From: Colias croceus
Taxonomy: Eukaryota > Arthropoda > Insecta > Lepidoptera > Pieridae
Length of the DNA: 64,000 nucleotides
NCBI RefSeq assembly: GCF_905220415.1
Contig: NC_059551.1
Span: 6,272,001 to 6,336,000 of the forward strand
Direction of reading: 5' to 3'
A model generated the notes under the pieces. That model was given only the letters and a program-made list of their open reading frames with translations, was not told the DNA's origin and searched no databases. This document shows positions 13,133-24,024 of the stretch, piece after piece (within the stretch, counting starts at the first letter, position 1; every line of letters begins with the position of its first letter). A program made the translations under genes and the position numbers.

Positions 13133-13796
13133 TAGCTATGAACTTTTATTACATACATGGTTGAGAAAAATAAAAATAATAAGTTGCAACAAAATGAACA
13201 ATGTCCCATAGTTATTTTGGGTTCATTGTATGAAGCATATTCTGGGCTGTCATGATTAAATACCAAATCTTATACTTTTTAATTACTTCTAGATTATAAG
13301 ATTCATTAGGTCTCCATTTAAATTTAATTGACAAATATTTATACAGCTTTTAATATTCAAAATTTTTATGTATAAGTTTCTTTACTTTCTCAAAGTTTTC
13401 AATTAATAGAATGAAAAAATATAGATGACTTCTTAGTTCTTTCATATAAAAAAAAATATCATTCATTAGTTGTAAAGAAAAAATTTGCACAAGTATTTTT
13501 TGTAATTTTGTGTAAAAAAATTCTATGAATTTGATACATTGTTAATTGAGAATAAACATTTTTATCCTCAGACAATAATCCATAAACATTAGTTAATAAA
13601 ATGCACACTGCACTTATTCATAGTATGGTTTATATTCCACACATTGATTTTATATGTTTTTCAAAGAATGTATTGATACAAAATAAGCTACATACATATT
13701 ATATTTTGTGTTGTATATATGTGCGAAATGTGAAGTAGTCTGCTTACATTTTTGTTCGCTTTGGATATCATTAAATGTTTATTATAGTACCTTATA

Positions 13797-13831
13797 AATA
13801 AATATAGGTGTAAATATAAAAGTATTTTATT
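13797..13831. promoter_or_regulatory. Back-to-back polyadenylation signals, ARF and ECHDC3-like gene
   Basis: A plus-strand AATAAA lies at 13797-13802. A minus-strand AATAAA (TTTATT on the plus strand) lies at 13826-13831, only 19 bp before the ECHDC3-like stop at 13850. The two convergent genes probably end within a few dozen bases of each other, so their 3' UTRs may overlap. Cleavage sites themselves cannot be seen. Confidence 0.45.
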
Positions 13832-13849
13832 TAATCATATTTATTATCC

Positions 13850-15256
13850 TCACATAATATGATTCCACACAGGCTTTCTTTTTTCAACAAAGCTTCTTAT
13901 TCCTTCTTGTCCATCACTTGAATTTATATTTTTTACCATTATTTCCTCTCCCAACTTATAAGCGTCGAAAATGTTTAGTTCAATTTGTTTGTAATAGAAT
14001 TCTTTACCAAGAGCAATTACACTGCGGCTTTTGTGTTTAATTTTGTCTATGATGTTGTTTACTTCACTATCTAACTCTTCAACTGGCACAACTTTAGTAA
14101 CAAGTCCACTTTCATATGCTTCTTGAGCAGTTAAAGGTTCACCTGTTAAAAATATTATGAGATAATACCTATAAAAAACATTTTATTTATCAAAAGGGCA
14201 AAGGTTAGCTACGAACCAGTTAGTAACATATACATTGCACGAGATTTAGGTACGCTTCTTCCAACAGCAATCCCAGGTGTGGAACAAAAAATACCAAAAT
14301 TTGCCCTGAAATGTGTTACATATTTCACTTAAGGTTGCTACAACCTAAGTAGTGTAATTCTATACACTATGTGTGCTACAACTTAGGAAATAAGTAAATT
14401 TATAACAACATTCTTATTAGACTTATAAAGCAATAGAAGTGATGCATTAAAATGGATATTTAAATGCTGTAGTCAATATTAATTTCATACCCTGGTGTAG
14501 AAAATTTGCTATTTTGAGAGCAAACAATCATATCACAGGTTGCAACCAGTTGGCATCCCGCTGCAGCTGCAAATCCATTTACCTAACAATATGCACCTAT
14601 AAATATATTGTTACTGCTTAAAAGTATAAATTAATATATTGAAAACTATGGCATATAATTACCTTAGCTATTACTGGCACAGGACTCTTAATTATCGATG
14701 TCATCAATTCAGATGCTTTATTAAATACAAGCTTGTGCTGGTCAACTCCAGTAGATTGTTGCTTATTGACAAAAATATAAAGTTTTAATAATTAAGTATA
14801 ATAAACTAAAGGAAAAAAATTACATAATAAATAAATATTTTACAACCAAATTCATATTGATTATGGATTTTGAATTGCATAAAAAATCATCTAAAATGAG
14901 AACTTACTAATTCCTTCAGGTTATGTCCTGCTGAAAATACATTACCATTTGCTGATAACACAATAGCTCTTAGTGATTGTTCATTATTATTGTGGTTAAG
15001 TGCTTCAATAAGATTGCTCATCATATCGAGGGAAAGAGAATTTCTGTACAGTAAAATATTTTATCATATTTCAGTATTTTTTAGAGATTGTAAAAAACAG
15101 GTAGGTAATAATAATATTCTCCTAGTTATTAGGTACTTACTTAGTTTTTTCATGATTAAGAGTAATTTCTCTAGTACCATTTTCTTCATTTATTATGAGA
15201 TATTGGTTTTTTGTGTTTATAAATCTGGACAAGACAAAAGGCCGAAATAATATTCT
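13850..15256 (-). CDS. ECHDC3: Enoyl-CoA hydratase domain-containing protein 3-like, 5' end unresolved
   Basis: Member of the crotonase superfamily, most like ECHDC3, a mitochondrial protein of lipid metabolism whose exact substrate is not settled. Six exons read on the minus strand: 15141-15256, 14908-15043, 14663-14761, 14491-14582, 14217-14305, 13850-14142; all phases agree and give at least 274 codons. Visible: SAGHNLKEL (oxyanion-hole loop), VNGFAAAAGCQLVATCD (second oxyanion segment and hexamer core), CSTPGIAVGRSVP, LTGEPLTAQEA, and the C-terminal DGQEGIRSFVEKRKPVW. The first visible exon begins with an Arg/Phe-rich stretch suited to a mitochondrial targeting peptide. An in-frame stop precedes it directly after an acceptor, so a short start exon must lie upstream. 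ATG codons near 15351-15356 exist but their only donor gives the wrong phase. Confidence 0.88.
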
Positions 15257-15718
15257 CTAAAAGTAATAGAAATTCAATTTTAGACAATAATTTAAAATAA
15301 CATGTTGTAGTACCTATTTATTTTAGTTAATACTTGCTTGAATATTTCTTTGCATCATTGCTATGACTTGGTTGTTTACTTTGTGTAGAGAGGTTAGCTA
15401 TCAACTGTTTTAATTTTAATCAAGGTCATTAGTCCATTGACTGATAAAGTTGTATATGAAGTGTTGCCACGTTTCGTATATTCGGAATCTGGTAAAGGTG
15501 TAAAATTATAATGTATTGTATGTATTATAGGTACCCTTGTAGGTACCTACCTATAATTATTCCGATTCAGTCAGATGATGAAGGTTATTAGTGAAAAAAA
15601 AAGGCTTATCATTTAAATATTTATTTATTTACAATGTGAACGCTCAATGCTCATGTTCGACGACGAGCTTCAAGAAAGTGATCTCTGCTCTTTTGTTAGA
15701 GTTCATATTTAAAAAATA
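15257..15718. promoter_or_regulatory. Spacer between ECHDC3-like and DHX36 genes
   Basis: This stretch should hold the missing first exon and promoter of the ECHDC3-like gene and the 3' UTR of DHX36, both on the minus strand. Minus-strand AATAAA signals for DHX36 overlap at 15620-15629, about 95 bp after its stop. No TATA box or other clear promoter motif is visible. Confidence 0.45.
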
Positions 15719-18700
15719 TTAATAAGCATTATCTTTGTCTGACGTATCCGAAAAGGAGCCGTCATCGTAATATTCAGCTTGTTCATCCTCAGCAGTTATA
15801 AGTTGTATCACAGCGCTGAAACATACAAAATTTGCTATATTATTTGGTTAATTTTTTATATAGTTTTAAAATATTGAAATGCTTTTTAAATTATAGAAGG
15901 AATTCCTATTGATTTCGTGTTTTTTATAGGTATAATAATTAATTGTCTTATTGGAATGAATGCTGGTATATCAGCAAATATTGTAGCAATATTTCAAAAT
16001 TTACTTTCGTTTCCGTTTATTATTATAAAATTTATCTTTTTAAAATTTCTCAGTAGGTATAAATTATAATATTATGTCAGCTTAGTCAATAATCCTCATA
16101 TTTACATAGAACTTGTGCAATTGTGCATGCCCACTCAAGTTCGATGTAAACAGTAGTGCATCCAGCAAAACTTGGGTAAATGTTTATACATTAACGGCCT
16201 TACTAATAAAAAGTTAAACAATGGATAAATTTCAACCATTTTCTACCATAGCTGTGTCCTGCTATTGCTCACATGAAACGTCAATCTTAAAAACAAGATA
16301 GGTTATTGCAATAACTAATCCATTGCATATCGAATGGGTTACATTTTATTAGTAAGATAAAACAATAATGATAAGCCTTACTTTAAAACTTGTTCTTCAA
16401 ATTCACTATGCTTAACGGAATGGCGTGTACTCGTCGTCATAACTTTGTTAGCTAAAACTTTGTCGAGCAAATAACGAAGTTTGAGAATTCTGTTTGTCGT
16501 ATTTTTATCGCATCGCACATTTATACTTGACATGGTCATAAAACAGTTGTTTGAATCGTCGGGATCTGTAAATATTAAAAAGAATATACTATGCAAAAAT
16601 AAAATAGTATATATATAATACTTAATAAGTATGCATATAAAATTAATTTACAACTTTTAAATCAACTTATTTTAATTATAGGTCCTTTAGATAATATATC
16701 CCGACGTTTAAATACTTGTATGAACGTGAAAAAATATGAACAATGAAAATTTTTACTTCAATACTTATATCTTACCGTCCTGAACGAAAAACTCTCCAAA
16801 GAACAGCAGAGGTAGCGTGTACACAAGAGTAACTTCGATAAGGAACAAATCACTGGACTTCTGTTTAAGCCAGTACACAAGCCAGTTCGCACCAGGGTTA
16901 TTGCAAAGCTGTTCCCTAGTAGGCACGTGTTTTCTGGACGTTTGTTGCGTCATCACACTGCTGGGATGTACTTTCACCTTACCGTCTTCTGGACAGTATG
17001 CGGTTATCGTTGCAGGCCTTTTGTAACTTCTCAAATTACGCCAACTGAATTAAAAAATAAATTATTATTTATTATATTGTGATATATGTAAAATAAAAAA
17101 TTACACGCCTTTGTAATATCTTCGGTTGTTGACATTATTTAATAATTAATTTATATTATTACTGAGAGTGAGTAAAATTATACTTAAATAAAAGAACTTA
17201 CTGAACTTGCGCCAAGTTAGGATACAATGCAGCAGCAACTATCGCTTTGAAAAGGCTTATGTTATTCCAATTACGATTCTCCCACTCTGACTGTATATCG
17301 CCGTTCGCCAAAAATCCCATTTGCTTCAAATTGTCTCCCAATTGTCTTTTCATATCGCGGAGTAATTCCAATGTATTGCTTGATAAGTAGTTTTCATATG
17401 CGAATGATCGCTTTTCCCTGTTTGGTTGCATTTCCCATTGCATTATTGCTTCAGAAATGGCCACATGGTCACTAGGTTCGCCCAAAGCCAAGGATCGTTT
17501 TATCTGTTTCGTTTCAAACTCCTTGCCTAGAATTTGACTTTTGTTAATAGTTGAATTTAAAGATTTGAATTCATATTACGTAAACGAGTTATCGTTTACT
17601 ATTTTTATGAAGCTCTGTATTTAATTAACTTTATTACATTAATGAGTATGACTAGTAAGCTTTATAATTTTGCGTAATGAGCTATTTTTTCAGCGTTTCT
17701 GTCTTTGAGCGTAACATAAACACCATATATTATGTAGGCGATCATCTATGACATCAGAGCTGCGAAAAAAGCAAAATTACAAAAATTTCCTACATCTAAA
17801 AATGCTGGGCTTTTACTGTTTTTTTGTTTTACTTATAAACAGTAATTTGCTAATTTACCAAGTACAAGAGTAGGAAGCTTTTTACTTAATAACAATAACT
17901 TACCGAGTACAAGCTGGAAGGGGTCTTTAAAACTCCACACAGCGGCAACACTAGCGGCTCTATCGAGGCAACCGAAGAGAGCGCCTAGCAACAGTAACTT
18001 GCCCGCCGCGGGGTGGATGGGCAGCCGGGCCAAGTGCCAGCCAAGGGGAGTTAATATTTCCTTGTCGTCTAACGCTCCACATCTGAAAGATAACTTATTA
18101 ATAGCTATATATTTAATGAGTTTTAACATGCAGTCGATAAATCTGTAGATAATAAACAAATATGGTTCAAAAAACGTATGCGTAAACGCATAGACGCATA
18201 TAAAAGGTGTGAATTGGTAATTATTCATACTATTATGAATCTACGTTACACAGTCAAAGAATATTCAAAGACAGACGTGATAAATCGCCCTGGCAACTTT
18301 TGGAATATCAATATGCACTAATTTCAAGAAAAAAAAAAATCATTAAAATAAAAATAAAAAACACTAACAATTTAATACTCTAATCTCCAAGGAATAAAAC
18401 TCGTTATTCACAATGTCTCGTTTGGACTCACTTTTGTAAATGTCGCACAGCCCATTCAACAGTGCTCTTAGCTGGTTGCGAAGGCACCATTTGGAAAGCT
18501 TCAACGGCCATACCGAGACGCAGTTTCTTCACCATCAATACTGGCTCTAGCAGATTACTCCTCTGCAATTCCGGTAACAGTCTGTCGGGGAGCTGATTTG
18601 CACGGTATGAAGTTAATAAGTGGTAACAAATACCAGGCTGGCATCGTCCGGCACGACCTCGTCTAAAATTAATTTTTAAAATTAATTTTTTGGGTACCTT

Positions 18701-21700
18701 TACAAATAAATATGGCACTAATTGATGCCTAGTTCCTAATAGAATACAATTAATTTTTTAAACTGTACTTTATAAGGCAGAAATAGGATGTGTATATTCT
18801 AATTACATAGTTCAGAAGGCAGAGCAATATTGTAATGTTATATTTGAAGTTGCTAATATTTTTTTTTTAAAGTACAAACTTGTACACAGAAATAAGATAT
18901 ATTCAAAATACAAACTTGTATAATAATAGTTCTTACCTTTGTCGCAAATTAGCTTTCGCAACCCATTGTATGTCTAAGGTAGATATATTTTTGACAACAT
19001 TTAATCCACTTATTTTCAATCTACCACAGTCTATAACATACACAATGTCATCAATGGTAATAGAAGTCTCAGCGATATTTGTTGCGATTATTATTTTTCG
19101 TATACCATCGGGAGGTCTATCAAATATTTTGTGTTGTTCCAATGTAGCTAATTTTGAATGTAACGGATATATTTCATATCTCGAACTCGGGAACTGGTTG
19201 CTAGTTTCCATACTTCTAATCAGCTTGCCAATTTCACCCATTCCTGGCAGAAATACTAATATTGCGCCCGGATCTCCTTTACAGATATAAATTAGCAGCT
19301 CAAGTATAAGATTAATGTTCAATTTTTCTATTCGTGAATCTTGAAGCGTTTTATAGACATGAGGCGTCAAATCTTTTTTAACTGACTCAAGCCACGGTGC
19401 TGGAAAAATAAAGATTAATTATTATTTAATTATGTAAATAAGTTAAAGATTTATTTTATAAATGAATAATCACTCTAAAAATGCTTTTAATACAATTTCA
19501 AAATAATTATGACTACATTATAATTTTACTGAAAAGAAAATTCAAAAATTTTCTAGGATGGTATCTTTAATCTTACCAATTTCTGCTTTATATTGTATAT
19601 CTTTCTCCATTTCATCTGGATCGACGTGAGCTTTACCCTTGTCTCTATGTTTCATCCATATTGGCTTTTTAGGTTTTGGCGGTTCTTCTTCCAATTTAAA
19701 GTTGGTGAATTTCAGTATATCTTCTAGATACACATCTTCTACAGGGTACGCGAGTCCCTCAATATGAACGACTGGACAATCGTCAAAGTAGTTTGATAGT
19801 ACATCGGCATCCAATGTCGCACTCATCAAGATAAGTCTCAGATCATTGCGTTTTTTTAATATCTAAAATTAATTGATTTAATATGTAAATATTAATGGTA
19901 GAAAAATTCTCAGTTTAAATGCAATTTTTGAAAATATATTTTGTATATTTTATACATCATAAGGTAATTAATTACATAATGCAAAAAAGCCCAGCCCAAG
20001 CCGTAATCTATATAGAAGAGGCAAGTAAGAAGTAATAGTTCATTCATTAAAAATTGATATAAATTACCTGCTTTAACATGCACATAGCTAAATCAATGTG
20101 GGAATCTCTTTCATGCACTTCATCCAATATTATGTGACTGAAGTTGGTTAATGCTTGATTTACTTCTAATTCTACTAAGAGAACACCAGTAGTGCAATAC
20201 ATGATACTCCCTCTAGTTCTCGGTTCCACTCTGAAGAATTATATAAGACACGAGAAATAAGTAACTAAATTTATTTATACTTTTTAGTTAATGCCTCATA
20301 ACCCGTGGCCAATGAAGTCAAATTTACGAGCAATTATTTATATAAAAAATGTTTTAGGCCTTGTTTCAAATAATTTGATTAAGCAATAACAGCAATAGCA
20401 GTAATCTGATTAAAAATAACAGATGATTTTGTCAGAACTCTTGAATCACTCTATCTCTCTATTATAAAGACCTAAGCATACATAGGGACAACAGCAGCAA
20501 GTGACATGGCTTTATAATAAACTAGCTTTCCGTCCGCGCCTTCGCACGCTTAGTCTAAAACCTAATAAATTGTACACTAAGACCTTCCTTTTCAATCTAT
20601 TAAAGCCGCATCAAAATCCGTCGCTTACGATTAAAACATAGATAGGGACAGAAAAAGCGACTTTTTTATACTATATAGTAATAGTGATACTTGCTTTTCT
20701 AATCTTACACTATATCCTACAGAAGTTCCAAGCTTTTCGGCTCTTTCATTAGCAACTCTCATGGCAAGAGATGAAGCTGCTATCCTTCTTGGTTGCGTGA
20801 CTAGAATTTTTGTATTGGCACCCTTTTTACTTATTATAGCCTGATCGAGGATTAATTGAGGTATCTGAAAGAATTTTGAATAAGATGAATGTAACTAATG
20901 TAAGTGCAAATTTAATATGTATGAATCTTTTGATATGAATATAGTTAGGTATGTTACTTTTTATTATTAAAAAAAATTTAGTAATTATTTACTTTTAGAT
21001 ACAAATAAATAATACCTGTGTTGATTTTCCGCATCCAGTTTCACCGCTGATAACAATAACTTGATTTTTATCAATTACATCTAAAATATGATCCCTTTTT
21101 TTATATGCTGGTAAAATTTTACGAAACTCCAACATCTTTTTATATGCAGAAATTGTTAACATATTATTATATTCTTTATGCAACAACTCATTATGATTAT
21201 TTGTTTCTGCATCTGATGATAATATTGGGATACCATTTGAAAGATTTTCGTCTAATTTCTCCTGAAATGTTCCTGTTATAATGTCTTCATATCCATATTT
21301 AAAATGCTTTTCTTGTCTTAATGCAAAAACTTTCTCATTGGTTGGTTTAGATGCTGGTTTTTCTTTACTTGACTCCTTTTTTGTAGGGAGAGAATCTGTA
21401 ATACATGATCTAGCATTGTCTGATATTTCTTTATCAGATTTATCTGTAATTTTATTCCCATGATCAACCTCCATTAATTCTTCATTATTTACAATTTTAT
21501 CCTTAGCAGCAGATTGATAATTCTTAAAGGATATATTTAAATTTTCAGCAGAATCGTTTCGTTTTTGGTCTTTACATGCACTTTCATCATCATTTTCACT
21601 GTCCATATTTGAATCAGATTCATTTCTTTTGATTTTTTCGCTCTTTGGTATTTTAAAGTTTTGAAATAAAATATCATTCATGCTTGCTATTGATATATTT

Positions 21701-22370
21701 TCTTTTGATGCAATTTCTTCTATAATTGTCAAATTGTTATCAACTTCTGTTAGTATAGTAGCAGGAATTTTGAGGTTCATCTAAAAAATAATAATATAAT
21801 TACAAATTTACTTTTAAAATTTACTAATCCACAATCAGCTGTTGACATTGGCTAATCCATACAGTGAAAAATCAAACATACTGTCAATCAATCCAACAAA
21901 TAATTGAAACCACCCCATCCACAGTACTGTTTTTGAGTAATGTAACTAACATGTAATATGTGGTATACCATATAACTAACATGTACTTAATTTTATGTGG
22001 ATAATATCAATTTAATAATCACCACAAAGTATAACACAGTCGTGTTCTCTGTCCTGTTGTTTACTTAAATATTTAAAATTATGCATCAGATTTTGATGCG
22101 GTTTTTTTAATGGAAAGAGTGAGTGTATCGTTTGATATTTAGAAAGTAAATTGAAGTAACCTATAAATAATAATATTAATTAGTTATCATATTTACCACT
22201 TTTGGGTCTTTTTTCTTTTGAGTTTTATAAAGATTTCTGTAATACATTCCAATCTCTTTTCCTCTTAATCCAGGAGGTCTGCGATGTCCAGATTGCCTGT
22301 CTCCGCTCCATCCCCTGCCTCTTGGGTTGTGTGTTCTTTTCCAATTATCATTACCTCGAGATTTCGACAT
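15719..22370 (-). CDS. DHX36: DEAH-box helicase DHX36 (RHAU), G-quadruplex resolvase
   Basis: ATP-dependent 3'-5' helicase that unwinds RNA and DNA G-quadruplexes and acts in mRNA turnover and translation. Twelve exons (minus): 22197-22370, 21016-21780, 20695-20864, 20068-20230, 19577-19862, 18937-19399, 18432-18662, 17904-18082, 17202-17526, 16776-17044, 16382-16565, 15719-15815; every phase closes, giving 1101 aa. Residues 1-45 are Gly/Arg-rich and contain PPGLRGKEIGMYY (about 32-44), the RHAU-specific motif that binds quadruplexes. Then come Walker A GETGCGKST (304-312), DEVH (406-409), SAT (438-440), motif VI QRRGRAGR (673-680), the helicase-associated domain and an OB-fold with ITAYCPEDGKVKVHPSS. 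A Ser/Asp/Glu-rich, probably disordered linker fills about 75-200. The tail is acidic and ends DNAY. The intron between 20695 and 20230 fits only if its donor is GC instead of GT. Start chosen at the ATG giving the conserved N-terminal motif. Confidence 0.93.
20521..20690. repeat. Dispersed repeat in DHX36 intron
   Basis: This block starts 'actagctttccgtccgcg' and contains 'gtctaaaacctaa', 'gcatcaaaatccgt' and 'agggacag'. A related copy sits at 52079-52250, with the same order of motifs and a similar tail ('tatgtagtgatgataat'). It has the look of the 3' part of a lepidopteran non-LTR or related dispersed element. Its tail ends only a few bases from the DHX36 donor at 20693-20694. Confidence 0.6.
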
Positions 22371-22964
22371 TTCAATGTAGAATTTTCAAATATTAGTCGA
22401 AATATAATTATTTAACCTGGAAGTGTGAATAAAAAGTATAAGCATAAAAGCAGCATAAAATAAAATTTTCTAACAAAATTTAAGAAATTTCACACAGTAG
22501 GGAAATGAAGAATATGAAATAAATAGGTACCTAACGGAAAAATCTCTAAATAAAATTTTCATTTAATTACTCAACATCTATAATTAAATTGGAATGAATT
22601 TAATATTTTATGAATTCCCATTTCACACATAAAATCAAAAAGTAGTAAGTATCTACCGTAACCTTTTATCGTAGAGCCTTTTATTTACTTTATCAATAGC
22701 CGATTGCCGAATGCCGATTTATCGAAATCGATAGACATCTGACATATGTCTAATGTCATTCAGAATGACACTTTATTTGACATCTCAAGGTTCAGTTCAA
22801 AAATATTTTATTTCTATTGTTTTCTCGACAGTAGATGATTTAATATGGAAAATTTCGATTCAATCCATTGATTAATTATCATTTGTTAATTAAATTTACA
22901 CAATACACATTCTATAACAATTGTATAAAAACATAGAACGTAATTTACATAATACTAACTCTGT
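22371..22964. promoter_or_regulatory. DHX36 upstream region
   Basis: Region upstream of the DHX36 start codon on the minus strand. It contains 'tatcgaaatcgata' near 22720-22733, a near-palindrome resembling an insect DREF-type TATCGATA site with two extra bases. No TATA box is apparent. The 5' UTR extent is unknown. Confidence 0.35.
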
Positions 22965-23616
22965 ACCAATGCAAACTTAGCACCCCATCAATGGAATTTT
23001 GGGTCGAAAATGACCTTGATCGATAGGTCTCCGTTAGGTCCTTTAAGGTCCCACAATTTTTTCGTTAGGTCCCCTTTAGTTTTTTTAAATAATTTTTTAA
23101 ATTTTGGGTATAAAAAAATACACTTTAGCACCCCATCCATAGAACTTTGGGTCAAAAATGACCTTAATCGATAGGTCTTCGTTAGGTCCTTTAAGGTCCC
23201 ACAATTTTTTCGTTAGGTGCCCTTTAGTTTTTTTATAAATATTTTTTTTTAAATTTTGGGCAAAAATGCAAAATTGGCGAATATTATTAAAATCGTATTC
23301 TTTACCGTTAGGTCCGTATAGGTACATCATTGAATTTGTTAAATTATTTATTTTATTAAAATTATAACATAATTAAAACCTGCGCATGCGCCTTAGAGCA
23401 TAAAGGCATGCGCACATCATACATAACAGCGCGAAATTTAAATTGGTAACGTTTCATTTATTAAATAAATCAATTGTTCTGGGAGTGCTTATTTATTAAA
23501 AACCTACTTTTCAACCTTAGATCATTAAGTAATGGATGGAGTACGCTGGCATATGTTCTAAAAACTTTCTGCCGATTTCGGTGCGGGAAAGGGTAACTTA
23601 CACTATTCATAAAAAC

Positions 23617-23831
23617 TGTTGGCACCATAAATTGGATATTAATAATCTGTGGTACACACAGCGTCATCTGGCAACACTATATTTCGGGAAGACATCTTTG
23701 ATTTTACATTGGTCTTATACACGGCATTCTATACAATCCTTTTCTGTTAATTACTATTTACAATTGTTACATGAAATAAAATATACATTGAGATTAATTG
23801 CTTTCTATTATACAACCCGACATACATAACA
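23617..23831 (+). repeat. 5' LTR of the gypsy-type element
   Basis: 215 bp, TG...CA bounded. Differs from the 3' LTR only at 23641. It contains 'gaaataaaatatac', which could serve as a polyadenylation signal region in the 3' copy. Confidence 0.92.
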
Positions 23832-24024
23832 GATTGGCGACGAGGACGGAGGAAGTGGAAATTCAATACTAATAATCAAGTGAAGAACATCGTGCGTACG
23901 TCGACCCATGTGCTCCTAACACCTTTTCCTTTGTTCCAAGGGTTCCACATCCCGTGATGATAACCCGCTTCACAACCTCCTTTTTTCCTTTACAATAATA
24001 TACAACACATTACAAGTACGCAAA

